Positions 1-11,600 of a stretch of 64,000 nucleotides of DNA are shown in pieces. A program made the position numbers and the translations under genes. The DNA comes from Cotesia glomerata (taxonomy: Eukaryota > Arthropoda > Insecta > Hymenoptera > Braconidae). The notes under the pieces were generated by a model that saw only the letters and a program-made list of their open reading frames with translations, did no database searches and was not told the origin of the DNA. How positions within the stretch are numbered: position 1 is the stretch's first letter; every line of letters begins with the position of its first letter. Location: positions 8,839,318 through 8,903,317 of the forward strand of contig NC_058163.1 of the NCBI RefSeq assembly GCF_020080835.1, written 5' to 3'.

Positions 1-131
1 TAAATACTTGTTACAAAGAAATTTTTGTATTTGATCAAGATTTTTAGATAACTCTTTAGCGAAGCTTAACGCCACTTACTTCAGCTGAGAAAAAAAAATT
101 TTCTCACCTTAAGAAAATTTTTTTAAAAAAT
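1..131. repeat. Left arm of long terminal inverted repeat
   Basis: The first about 130 bases are the reverse complement of 3230-3349 with only small indels (for example the shared words GATCAAGATTTTTAGATA and CAGCTGAGAAAAA). The two arms bracket a 3.3-kb interval, so this is the inverted end of a DNA element or a composite of two inverted copies. The left end may lie outside the window. No target duplication can be tested. Confidence 0.8.
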
Positions 132-133
132 TA

Positions 134-233
134 NNNNNNNNNNNNNNNNNNNNNNNNNNNNNNNNNNNNNNNNNNNNNNNNNNNNNNNNNNNNNNNNNNN
201 NNNNNNNNNNNNNNNNNNNNNNNNNNNNNNNNN
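134..233. other. Assembly gap (100 N)
   Basis: Exactly 100 N, a conventional scaffold gap of unknown true size, lying just inside the left inverted arm, where repeats probably broke the assembly. Confidence 0.99.
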
Positions 234-959
234 GATTTCGGGATTGATAGATACTTTTAGTTTTGAAAGTTTGCCAAAAATAAAAATTTTTTGTGATCTA
301 AAAATAAAAAATAATTCGAATTTACATGTAATTAAATCGCAACATAATACTATGAAATATCGCAAACCGCGTTTCGATCTGTCAAGCCCTTAGAAAGTTA
401 AGAGAGGTTTAAAGACACATATATCACATACACGCACTGTTTAGAATTTATATTAAATTTTACTACTAGTGCATCGTACTTCTGTACTAAAGTGAAATTA
501 GAAGCGGGAAGTTAAAAATCAAATGTTACTCCTACAAAAATTTCATGAGTACACAGAGAAATTTATAGATGCTATTATTGAATAAATGTAGCTGGAAAAT
601 TTTATTATAGAAAGAGCAGAAACTTTCAATACAGCAGGCAATTTTCACTAGATTACTATAGTAAATTGAACTATACATTATATAGTTTTATGTCATTATT
701 ATCAAATTATCATGATACGTACTAAATTTTGAAATGTGCCATAGTAAACGTATGCACATCAGCCGCGAGGCATGACACAGTATTCGGTCCAATTCGTTTT
801 GTCTATATATAGGCGCGTTCTATAGAAGCGTTGGACATTAATATTTGGTACGTTCTCGAGAAAATGGACTGAAGTTATCGCCAAATCCTATTAATTTATG
901 GCGAAGTATTGTTATAGCTTTGCAATCTGGATAATACGACTTTAAATGATGATGAATAA
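234..959. other. Unassigned AT-rich stretch
   Basis: No open frame with splice signals or similarity that I recognise. It lies between the inverted arm and a repeat fragment, so it is probably the interior of the same element. Confidence 0.4.
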
Positions 960-1190
960 CAAAAATTTCATAAAAAAAAATCTGGATGGCGGTTAACCCT
1001 GTAGGCCATCCCTGTAACTTCCCGCTAAGTTGAGTTCTTCTAAGCTAAAGGCATTTAAAAATATTAGTGTTGATTTTTTAGTTTTTTGAGATTTTTGATC
1101 TCTAGAATTCAAAAATCTGAAAATTACTGGTAAAAATATCACTTCAATTTTTGAAAAGCTATAACTTTTGAACACCTTGATAGATTTTAA
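960..1190 (-). repeat. Fragment of the TTAACTTCCCGC repeat family
   Basis: Contains the family end block (GGCGGTTAACCC, GGCCATCCCTG, AACTTCCCGCTAAG) also found at 21410, 48755 and 54740. Only one end of the family consensus is present, running into the fold-back element that starts near 1256. Confidence 0.6.
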
Positions 1191-1611
1191 TTTTTGCTTA
1201 TTTGAAAATATTTTGATTATAATATCTTATTGTTCGGTTATTTTATTAATTGCCCATGTAGGAAAGTATGGCGGGCCCAGGCTTGGCCCAGGCCTAGCCC
1301 AACTATGTACAACTCTGGGCCAGACTTGTAAACCAGAGTTGGCTCAGTCTTAAGACCAATTGGTTTAAGTCTGGAATGATAACGCTGACCTAAGCCTGGT
1401 TACCAGGACTGGCCCACGTCTGGTTACCAGAGTTGGGCCAAAGTTAATTTTGAAGTCCGGCCCTTGCTATTTGATAAAAAAAGAATTTTTTAAGTGTTAT
1501 TTTTGTATTTTATTTTTAATTTAGAGCTAACGCAAGTTCAGACCGTTTGGCTCTTAATTTAGGCCTAACTTTCGCTAATTAGAGAAATAAAGTTAAAATT
1601 GCATTTGCCGT

Positions 1612-1690
1612 AACCGAGATTCAAACCCGAGCCGCGCGATTGCTAGACCGATACCTAACCCCTACACTATACGACCGATGAGCTACCATA
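1612..1690 (-). other. tRNA-like (pol III promoter-like) segment
   Basis: On the minus strand this reads as a D-arm-like A-box region (TAGTGTAGGGGTTAGG) followed about 35 bases on by a T-arm with loop TTTGAAT (GGGTTTGAATCTC, a B-box-like sequence) and a partly paired acceptor (about six pairs). The anticodon stem does not pair well, so it is a tRNA-derived remnant or SINE head rather than a working tRNA. Confidence 0.45.
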
Positions 1691-2279
1691 CATTTCATCA
1701 TTCTCGTAAGCTAAATCTATATAATGACGAAGTGTGACGGTTTAGTATTTATATAATTTATGTTATTTAGTATTGTGTTTTGATGAAAATTAACTATTTT
1801 TTACACATGGTTATTATTTAAAAAAAAGGAAAAGTCAAGTCCTTATATTACTGTAGACTTTGTACATCACTTTGTGGATTTTTAATATTTTATTATAAAT
1901 TTTAATATTTAAAATTACCAATATTAAAAATTTAACTGTAAATTATTAAATTTTTATTTTTTTGAAGACCATATCAATTTTGACGATATGTAATTGTTTT
2001 GATTGAATAATAAATTTTCAATTTTGGCATTTGCTATCAAATATTCGTTAAACAATATATTTTTATAATAATTTTAAAGAAATTCATTGTGTTGAATGAA
2101 GGTGAAAAATTCTTGAATCAAATAAAATTCACTTAAACCAATATAAATTTCTTAGTTTAAGAATTTTTCTTTTCAGATCAAGAAGAAAAATTTTTTTAGT
2201 TAATAAATTTAATTTTTTAATTATTGATGGAAATTTTAATTAAATAATTGAAAGAAAAATCAATTTTTAATAAATATAA

Positions 2280-2720
2280 TTTTCGTGTCATTTTGAGTTC
2301 TCCGAGCTCAAAACTCTGATAGAAGTTTAACAAAACACTATTTTTTGAATTTTTAAACTGCAATAACTTTTGAATGAATGAACCGATTTCTACACGGTTG
2401 GCGGCATTCGACGCAGTTTTTGAAGCTCACGAAGAATATTTCAGTTCAAATTGATCGAACTAGGAATTTCGAAGTAATTCCGAAAAAATACTTTTTTGGT
2501 TTTCTTTCGACAACGATAACTAACTAACGAATCAACTGATTTTGATCGGGCTGACTGCGATCAACGTGGTTTTTTAATGTTAAGAGCTGATTAGTTTTAA
2601 GAATAGATCGGTAGATCTGTTTAAAAGTTATTCCAAAAAAACCACATTTGGAAAAATTTTTTTTTGTAATTTTTTTGAGATTTCTCACTTTTCTCAATTT
2701 TTTAATTTCGATAGACACAA
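2280..2720 (-). repeat. Fragment of the TTAACTTCCCGC repeat family
   Basis: Carries the family blocks GAGCTC.. AAACTCTGATAGAAGTTT, AATAACTTTTGAATGAATGA, TTCGACGCAG and GTTTTCTTTCGACAACGATA also present at 48890-49260 and 54000-54400, in the same (reverse) orientation. Confidence 0.65.
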
Positions 2721-2739
2721 AAAAATTAATACCATAAAC

Positions 2740-2965
2740 TCAGTAAAAGGCCAAAAAAAGTAAGACAAGTTGAAAAACTCATATAATAAACATTTTCTGA
2801 AGGTGGCCCATTTTGCCCGACATTTTTAATTTTTCATTTCCAATAAACAGAACAAATTAATGTCAAATACTTAGCAAAGGACTAAAAAAAACGTAAAACC
2901 AGAGAAAAACATTAAGGATTTCAACATTTTGTCTTAATAGGTCCGTTTTGCCCCCCTCCCTTCTC
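2740..2965. repeat. Interspersed repeat, copy of 20990-21245
   Basis: Shares a long diverged match with 20990-21245, including ACTCAGTAAAAGG, GGTGGCCCATTTT, ACCAGAGAAAAAC and a terminal block ending TTTTGCCCCCC. In the second copy the block ends in CCCCTTCCCCTA at a TA, so this is probably the terminal part of a TA-flanked DNA element. Confidence 0.6.
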
Positions 2966-3229
2966 TTACTTAATGATTAATTAACTTTAGATTTTCTATT
3001 GAATGGCGAAGGCTAAGTTATCCACTCTTGACCCAAGCCTAGCACACCATTAAATAGCCATCAGAGCTAGATGAGCCAGTCTTGGTTCAAGTCTAGTTCA
3101 CCAAAGGAACGGCCGAGACTGAGTTGTCTAGTCTGGGCATAAGCTTGGCCCCGTCGTTCAACTCTGAGGACTCTTACATAGAAAAAAAGGTTCACTTGAG
3201 CCAAGAAAATATTTTTCTTCCTAATTTTT

Positions 3230-3349
3230 TAAAAAAATTTTCTTAAGGTGAGAAAATTTTTTTCTCAGCTGAAGTAAGTGGCGTTGCTTCGCTAAAGTAT
3301 CTAAAAATCTTGATCAAATACAAAAATTTCTTGTAACAAGTATTTATGA
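3230..3349. repeat. Right arm of long terminal inverted repeat
   Basis: Reverse complement of 1-131. Together the arms bracket the gap and the nested fold-back element. Confidence 0.8.
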
Positions 3350-3529
3350 TAATTTGAATTAAGAAAAAATGACTTCCTCCAAGAATAGAATTTCAAGAAA
3401 AATTTTTACTTCGGCCAACACAACTTCGGCTTTCCTTCAGGCACCCGAAAATTTTCTTGAGCCAAGAATTTTGTTCTCCAGTCGAGAAATTTCTGTTTCT
3501 GTGTACATGGGTTAATTCATATTATTTTA

Positions 3530-3662
3530 CTTGTTTATTTTTACTTTTTAATTATTGATTTTTAATTTTTGATTTTTAATTTTTAATTTTTAATTTTTAA
3601 TTTCTAATTTTTAATTTTTAATTTTTAATTTTTAATTTTATTATTTTTTATTTTTAATTTTT
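3530..3662. repeat. (TTTTTAA)n simple repeat
   Basis: Head-to-tail TTTTTAA units with occasional TTTTTGA, about 130 bases. Confidence 0.85.
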
Positions 3663-3849
3663 TAAAAAACGGACTTGAGGGTTTAAAATCAGACCTCTGG
3701 GTGAATGTTCGGACCTGTGGGTTCAAAATCGGGAGCTATGGGACTACAGGGCTTTCAATCGGATCTATTTCGGACTAAAGGGTTCTATATAGGCTCTAAA
3801 TTTCGACTCGGGCTACTAAACGATTAGACGTAAATTTTTAAAGTTATGT

Positions 3850-4450
3850 CAAAAGAACACTTTTTTGAAATTTTAAAAAATTAAATATCTCACGAATGGA
3901 TTCACCGATTTTGACGAGATTGGTGGCGTTCGACACCGTTTTTTGAGTACTTATAGTTATTATGTCCTTTTAATAACAATGCGAGGAGAGATTTGGAAGT
4001 TATTTTAAAAAATAACTTTTGTTGAAATTTTTCGTTATAGATTTCTCTTCGACACATTAACCGATTCCAATGCTGTTTGCGACAATAGGCGTTGTTCTGT
4101 AAGTTTAAGAGCTGATTAGATTTTGAAATCTATTGTTACATTTTTTCAGAAGTTATCTGAAAAAAAAAATGCTTTTTCGAGAATTCTCAAAATCCAACGG
4201 TCCGAATCGGTTCAAATTGTATAGAATACTCGATTTGTGTGCAACTCCTTCGAACGCCGTCAAACTCGTTCAAATCGGTCAAGTCGTCCAAGAGTTATGA
4301 AAGGTTTACATACACACTCATATATGTACAGACATACAGGAATCATCGTAGAAATAGTCAGAACAGTTTCCTAGGACTTCAAAACCTGGATAGGTGATGA
4401 GAACTCGATTTTCGAGAATAGAAATGAAACCAATCACTTGCCAATTTTCT
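3850..4450. repeat. Degenerate copy of the TTAACTTCCCGC repeat family
   Basis: Contains diverged family words: ATGGATTCACCGATTTTGAC, AGAGTTATGAAAGG, the ACATACA tract, CATCGTAGAAATAGTCAG, CTAGGACTTCAAAACCTGG and GAACTCGATTTTCGAG. It lacks a long (AC)n core. Confidence 0.55.
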
Positions 4451-5375
4451 AAAAATCCTCGATTTTGATAGCGATAAGTTAAAAACTATTATTACCAAAT
4501 TTCAGCGTCACATATATTAAGAGCAATTTACAAATTTACATAAAAATTTCGATGAATATATCCAATGAAAAAATTCTGTCCATCTGTTAGGATTGAACTA
4601 GAGTTTCTTGACATCATTCCGGTATACTGATTGGTGGTCTAAGCAACAAATATTCACACGCTGTGCTTATTCTATTGATTGATATTCAAAGAACGAATGA
4701 GAATAATTCTATAATATTTACTTAGTATTACTTTTTTACTCTATCACAATTTCATAAGCTCATTTGATTCTTACATCTGTATAGCTCATGAAATTCGAAA
4801 ACTATGAAATTTTTTAAAACTTTACAAAGTTTTACAAATTGTAATTCGTTTAAGCTCGTAGAAGTAATACCACCGTGATCGATTATAAATTTACAAAATT
4901 TTATAAACATTCCATACAATTTTATAAACATTCCATTTTATTATAAAAGTGTTAAAATTAATCCTGTACTTTATGGAATTATGTAAAAATGTATTGATAG
5001 AACAAAGCTTTTGTGTCAGTATTCTATAGAATTATATGAAATTTGATAGAATTCTATAAAGTCTAGTAAAATTTTATGAAAATTCTTAGTCGTATATTAT
5101 GTAACATTTGACGATATTTTTACAGTAAAACCCCATAAAATTGGTTCAATTAATTTTCTTAATAGCCATTGCTTTCGTTGTTTGTGGAAATTATATAAAA
5201 TTTTAAAATTTATCAAGTTTTACGAGTTTCATGAAACTTCATTGAAATTTTTTTTCTTGAACTTGAATTTTTTAAGAAACTCTCAATTAAGCTTTACTTT
5301 TTCATTTAAAAAAGATGTTCGTTGTTTGAAATTTTAAATATTTTAACTCTAAAAATAGCTATATTTTAATTTTAC
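4451..5375. other. Unassigned AT-rich stretch
   Basis: No coding frame recognised. Around 4590-4660 the minus strand has a weak B-box-like GTTCAATCC, but no convincing tRNA fold. From 4780 to 5260 short words of the type ATGAAATT.TATAAA recur, typical of low-complexity AT sequence. It probably includes an intron or downstream part of the minus-strand gene that follows. Confidence 0.35.
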
Positions 5376-5909
5376 CTGCCACTATTGATTGGAGCTGCTG
5401 TGCTTTCCAGCGTTGACAATGATTGGACTGATGGTGACGAAGATGATGTTGATGGTAGAGAAGATCTCTCCAAGAAATAAATAATTCAAAAATATTTCAT
5501 TAATTCTAATTTAAAAAATCTCTAAGTACGCATTAATAATTTTTAAACGATTGACTCAAAAAAAAAAATCAAAATAAAAAATACGATCTGCGGAGTGAGT
5601 CTTATTTATAATATAAATTAAATCCTCCTCGGAGTGAATTTAACCCCCGGGGAGGGCAAATCAATTGAAAATCATCCGCTTCACATTCACTCGATAAATT
5701 TTTTAGTTTATTAAATTTTTGAGTATCTAACTGCCTATGTTTAAAAATTTTTAAAACTTACTTCTTCCAAAAATCCACCAGGAAGGAACCGCAGTAATTT
5801 ATCCTGAGGGTACAATTTCTTATAATTTTGAAGTTTTTTTTTATTCCTCTTGAATATTGCTGTCCGCGACATCCCTCGATTCCCGCTCATTATAAGAATA
5901 ATTTGGTAC
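5376..5909 (-). CDS. First two exons of an unidentified minus-strand gene (partial)
   Basis: On the minus strand a good acceptor (TTATTTCAG) opens an exon at 5909; a start codon at 5890 gives 43 residues (starting MSGNRGMSRTAIFKRNKKKL, basic, ending PGGFLEE) up to a consensus donor GTAAGT at 5761. An acceptor (TTTCTTGGAG) then opens an exon 5467-5376 in the matching phase with a Ser/Thr/Pro-rich stretch (SSLPSTSSSSPSVQS) and a donor GTAAAA. The two exons join in phase 0 and the second ends in phase 2. I found no convincing third exon at lower coordinates, so the gene is incomplete, very long-introned, or a fragment. Function unknown; the basic N terminus hints at a nucleic-acid-binding or mobile-element protein, but that is a guess. 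Confidence 0.45.
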
Positions 5910-5911
5910 CT

Positions 5912-6984
5912 GAAATAAGATGAGAATATTTTTCATTTCCAATTACCAGTCATTTAATCTATATATAAAATTGTAAAATCATACGGATGCATTTTATTTT
6001 GACAATAAGAAAATAGAAAATTTCCTCTTATAGGAAATATCTATTTCATAAAAATTATCAAAATACTGGAATTTGTTTACTTATAATTATGTTATTTTTT
6101 TCACTAATAAAAACCAATTTTGTTGTGAGAGAATGAAGACTGATAGATGTTTTTATTGCTTACACTCATTTCAAAAAATACACACCACATCCATCTTGAT
6201 AATTTTACAAGTAATATTATAATTTTGAAAGATCTATAATCTATATACCATATGTTACAGATCCCATAAGGGTGTATAATTATTATATGTGCTTACGGTA
6301 CCCGGAAACCATAAAAGCGAATAAAAAATTTATTTTTGCAATCTATACAATTGTGATCTAAAAGTATAATACTGGCTAAAAATTTTAAGTTTTGGAAAAA
6401 GATATATTCGTTACTAAAAAGAAAAATCAAATTTTGAGAAAAATTTTTTAACAATAAAAAAAACAACATAAAAGTTAGCAGGCACTTGACATTTTTAGAT
6501 GTTATTCATTAAACAAATTAGTTTAAAAAAATTATTTTTAATAAATTGAATTAATAGTTCATTGTGATTTTTGCTTATCGAATTTTTTTATATTTTTTTT
6601 ATGATACTAAAATTAGCTGACAATAACTCAATTTTTTGAATTCTTATCATAAATCAATTTTACAATAATAAAAATGCTTTTACAAAATTTTCACTAATTA
6701 TTTTTTTTTTATTTTCACATGTGGAATTTTTTACTAAATTTTTTTTCTTAATAAATTTTATTAAATAAATTTATTAAGAAAAGTAATTACTAAAGAAAAA
6801 AAAATTTGCTTACATAGTACATTTTTCAAATATCAACTATTAAAAAATAATTTTTTTTAACCGCCCGTAAAACTTTCAATATCTACTCCGGGAATCATAA
6901 GGTTGTTGAAGAAAATTTTTAATTTTGAAAGTTTTTTTCACTTAAAATACTTTCAAAAATGATTAAGTAGATTTCTGATAAAAA
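5912..6984. other. Unassigned AT-rich intergenic stretch
   Basis: Upstream side of the minus-strand exons and end of the next repeat. Long A and T runs, no frame of useful length and no repeat structure that I can define. Confidence 0.4.
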
Positions 6985-7545
6985 AAAAAAGTTTGGAAAA
7001 TCCAAAAGTGCACGCCTCATAACGCTCATTCATTTTTTAAGAAAAAATGTGTAATTGATTAAAAAAAAAAAAAAAATAAAAGAAAAAAAAATTTTTAATT
7101 TTAAAAATAACAGCTGTACTAAGAAAGTGATGCACAGGCGCCCCTGGTGGAATAAAATGTACATAATATCTATAGATATAGATATATCACCATCCATGTT
7201 AATTTTACATGGATATATATAGATATACAGTCTTGTAGTTTTCGTTTTTTATTAATTGCAATTAAACGACACTGAATTAATTAATCATTCGCATTCAGTG
7301 ACCTACAATCGTCGATTAGAATTTTTAAAAAAAAAATTTAACTCAAATAATGGATTTTTTCACAAGTTACAGTGTTTTCGGGTTTCACACATGACGGACA
7401 GGAAAATTTTTTGACCTATTTTGGTGTTTTTTTTTCCAATTCTATTGCAGTAAATCAATTTTTAAAAAGTATGGAATTAATCTCCATTAAATTATCTCGA
7501 CAATAGTATGCAAAATATCTTGATTCCGTGAACTAACAAGGCTAT
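6985..7545. repeat. Interspersed repeat, copy 1 (second copy 19800-20335)
   Basis: Matches 19800-20335 in the same orientation over more than 500 bases: GAAAATCCAAAAGTG, CAGCTGTACTA, GCCCCTGGTG, TATCACCATCCATGT, GACACTGAATTA, CATTCGCATTC, AATCTCCATTAAATTATCT and AATAGTATGCAAAATATC. No coding frame, so it is probably a non-autonomous element. This copy ends about 1.1 kb upstream of gene 1. Confidence 0.75.
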
Positions 7546-8657
7546 AATAATAAAAATAGCCGCCAAAATGAGGCGAAAAAAATTTTTCGATCGTAAAGCA
7601 CTCTCTGATGCTTCTGCGCATCATGAGTCGTGCAAAATTTTTGTGCGCTCATGTCTTTAAACGGTACCTAATAGATATAATCCCTTATAGTCTCTGTAAC
7701 ACAATATACGGAAATGTCTAGTTTTTTCTAGAAAATTTTTATTATAGCAATTTATAAAAAAACTTACCTTTCTACTGGAAAAAACAAATGAACAAAATTT
7801 CTATAATTTTTTTTGCTGCAGGAAATAATAACGATAGTTGGATACACTTTATGTAGTAAAATACTATGTCACTAATAAGAAAATTGAACCACAATATTGT
7901 ATTTTATAAAAATTTTACGATTATTGTAATGGCTGACGCAAAAAGTATTTTTAGTCACAACGGCTTCACTCAAAATCAGTCAGTACTACGCGACGACCAT
8001 ACGATGTCGGCTTGAGCGGCATGTTGAGATGGTGAGGCTGAGTGGGCCTGAGCAGAACTGACTGCGCATATCTCATACACTTGAGGGACTTAGAAGTGTG
8101 GTAGTAGTGTCGTAGAAGAGAGAATTTTCTCGAACTTTAAACCTCACTGTAAGCATTTATGAGGTACACAAAGTATCATTTAGCCGATATCGTTACATGA
8201 AGTGAATTAGTTATTATCCATTGAAAGTGAAGAAAATTGTTATTTATAGTGAAACATTTATTTACTATAACAACACGGGACATAAAAATAGAATATAAAA
8301 AGAAAAAGGTTAGTTTGCTACATTTTTAGTAATTTTTTTTAGTCATAAAAATGATTGTATACATATACATATATGTTATCAATGAAAATTAAGTTAGCCG
8401 ACACTCAACAATATTTGATTTTTTCTCATTAATTAAAAATTAGAACTAAAAAACAATTTTAAAAAAATTCCACGTATAATTTTTTTAATTTTCTACATGT
8501 GAAAATTTTTGTTTTAATTTTTTAAAAATTATTTTTCAATAAAATCAATTATATAAATTTTCAAATGTCGGCTAATTCAATTTCCATACGTTATCAATGT
8601 ATGTATTTACATTATTCTTAATTACATTGAAAAATTTTTATTTATGCTTTATTTCAG
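7546..8657 (+). promoter_or_regulatory. Upstream region and likely non-coding first exon of the pentapeptide-repeat gene
   Basis: A less AT-rich patch at 7980-8160 is followed by a possible 5' UTR exon that ends at a donor-like GGTTAGT near 8309; the matching acceptor TTATTTCAG lies at 8649-8657, just before the start codon at 8660. No TATA box or initiator can be fixed with confidence. The promoter position is inferred only from this layout. Confidence 0.35.
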
Positions 8658-11600
8658 ACATGGATTATACTAAAACTTACTGCATTATTGAACGAAATAG
8701 AAATGATTTTATTATTTTCCCTACAAAATACATATATTTTGAAGACGATGAAAACCGTGTGCTCCCCATATCGCAAGCGACTGGTACAGTTAAAACATTT
8801 TTTGCTTATGAAAATGGAAGGATAAAACAAATCAAAAGAATAATTAAGTGTAGCGGTAAGTTTATTATTAATATCACATAAACTGAATTGAAAAAAATAA
8901 ATTCTAGACGGAATAATTGACATTACTTAATTATTGTATTAAAAAAATGCTTTAGGTCAATTGTCAAAATTTAGTTATGCTATTTTATTAATGGATAAAT
9001 TTTTTTTTCTGAACGTGGTCGTAAAGTAAAATTTATTCATTTAATGTATTATAATCAAGCATTATGGAATGGTTTTTTATTAGTATGGACTAATTTTAAT
9101 ATTTTTGCTCTTTATAGACAATATGGCCGAGTTACAAAAAAGTATGGAAACTGGAAAACGATTAAAGGTGAAAAAAAATTTGTCATTCGCCACTGAACCT
9201 GAAAGTGCTGCTGTAAAAAAAAAACGCTTAGCACAAGAGGAAAAACAGAAGGCCAATTCAAAAAAAGTAAATGTTGATTACTGAATATTTACAAATCTAC
9301 CTATTATTTTATAAACATTTAGTGAAGAAAGATAAAAAATATTTTTTTTTTTTCAGAAAAAAATTGCTAAAGCTGCCAACGAGGTTATTGAAGAAGAAGA
9401 TGGTCATTTTTTGAATTACGGGAAGGCAAGTTTTTAATTTTAATAAGATGTTATTAATGACAAGCTAAATGGTTTTCTAAAGAATAAAATTGAAATATAT
9501 TCGTTTGGGGTTTATTTTGATAAAATCAATATTTTTAATGTGTAAAAAATAGAAATACTAAAAAATTATGTAGATGAATACTTTATTATTAACTAAGATC
9601 AATGTAAATATAGAAGTTTTTTGGAATATTAGAAACGACAGTCATCGAGTTGAATTTTCTTGTGGTGAAATATTACAAAAATATAGATCAATGTTCAATA
9701 TGATACTTTTTTCAAAGTGATGACAAAAATGACATTAACAATGTTTGATTTTTAAAAAAGTAATTATTTAAATATTAAACATTCTTTTCTTCAACAGTTG
9801 AAAGCCTATGAACTTTAACATACTTTTATATTTTAGTGTATCAAGAATATACCTAAAATTACATAGGCTATTTCGAAATAAAACTTAAAGCAAATGAAAT
9901 AAATCGTGAAATAAGTTAGCTTCAAAATTCGAAGTACTGTTCATTTTCGATTCCAATAGTAATATTCCCAGTTATTTTAATCTCATTCACATGAATAGAA
10001 TTTTTGTTGAAACGTTTTTTTTTTCACAAAACAAGATATAAAAATATCAACCAGTATATTCAAAATTAATTTTACATTTTTAGTTATATTTCCATTAAGT
10101 TCCAAATTTTTTCAATTTTTTTTTTTTCATTTTTCAGAAACCTAGATCGAATAATATAATAACCTCAGCTAAAGATAAGAATAATAATAAAAATTCAAAT
10201 GAAACAAATAAACACACTGGAGTTGCAATTCTAGAGGATGATTTGCAGAATACAGAAACTGGACGTGACAACGATGCGGAAGATTTTGAAAATAATACTA
10301 ATTATCAGATACTATTCGATGACACACTACCAGTCTCAGAAGACAGTGACTTGTTTGAGCCAAATTATTCTTCCACTCCACCTGATTCATCAAATCATCT
10401 GATGTTACCTCTAAGCCATGGTCAGAGTGGCCATGATCAGAGTGACCATGATCAGAGTGACCATGATCAGAGTGACCATGATCAGAGTGACCATGATCAG
10501 AGTGACCAGGATCAGAGTGACCAGGATCAAAGTGACCAGGATCAGAGTGACCAGGATCAAAGCGACCAGGATCAGAATGACCATAATCAGAGCGGCCATT
10601 ATCAAAGTGACCATGATCAAAGCAACCATGATCAGAGTAGCCATGATCAAAGCGACCGTAGTCAGAACAGTCATAATCAAAATACCAATAATCAGCCCAG
10701 TAATAATCAGAACAGCCATGATGACGGCAGCCATGGTCAGAGTAACCATCGTGATGAAGAATCAAATGATGATGTTATGGAGGAATTTTTCAATAACTTG
10801 TGGCCAGAAGCAAGTTCAAGTTCTGGTAATACTAATAATAATAATGACAATCAAGTTTTAAACTTAAATGTAACTCAACTGAAGCAGTGCTTCAAAGAGT
10901 TTGGAGGACATATGATGGGAAATATTATCAAAGTGTTGAAGAAAACGCAAAATAAAAACGACGAATATGAAATACCTCCAGTTATCAATAATAAGGTAAA
11001 TGAATTTATTAAATACAATATTTCATAAATTATAATAAATGTTAATTTATTTTTTGGCGACAATCTGAGAGAGCCATTACATTCGGTAAAAACAAAAAAT
11101 AGTTTACTAGAATTCTAAGCTTAACTTTTAGAACTTCAAAAAATTATTGTTCTCAACTCTAAACAGAAGTAGTGTATCAAATATTTCAAATTACAGAAAT
11201 GGATCTGAAATGCTATAAAACTTTATTTGAAAAATACAAATAGAAAACTTGAAATAAAATGAAAAGTCCAAAATTAAAAATAAATTTTGCTAAGTATTTT
11301 ATATCAAAAAGCGTATACAATACTATTACTCTTATAAATGAAACTTGACCACACATTTCATAAAAACTTTTTCTTTTTGAAGATAAAAAGGTGGTGAAGT
11401 TATACTATTTGTAACAGTAAAAGTAGGCACGATACTCTGAACTCTTTCAAAATTGTTTACAAATTATAAAGTTAGTAGTAATAATTCAAGAAAAAATGAA
11501 AATTAACATAATTTATCTTATTTACGAAAAATTTAAGTACAACTTTACTATAAATCAAAGACAATGGGCAATGTTCTTATTTTTTCTAAATTTCACTATC

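Larger units (their letters stand above)
1256..3190. mobile_element. Fold-back element with subterminal GGCCCAG/CTTGG repeats
   Basis: The left flank (1270-1460) is an array of short words such as CCCAGGCTTGGCCCAGGC and ACCAGAGTTGG; the right flank (3000-3170) carries the inverted equivalents (GACCCAAGCCTAGC, CAGTCTTGGTTCAAGTC). The interior is AT-rich, holds a tRNA-like block about 355 bases from the left end and fragments of two other repeats. No transposase frame is present. The same plan (subterminal arrays plus tRNA-like block) recurs at 21705-23056, which suggests a non-autonomous DNA-transposon family. Exact ends are uncertain. Confidence 0.55.

Noticed and set aside
4590..4670. Minus-strand tRNA-like sequence with GTTCAATCC
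   Set aside because: No matching A box or acceptor stem; too weak to call.
10298..10765. Long minus-strand frames (155 and 112 residues) opposite the pentapeptide array
   Set aside because: They are by-products of the 15-bp repeat, whose length is a multiple of three and keeps all frames open. Only the plus frame fits the flanking exons.
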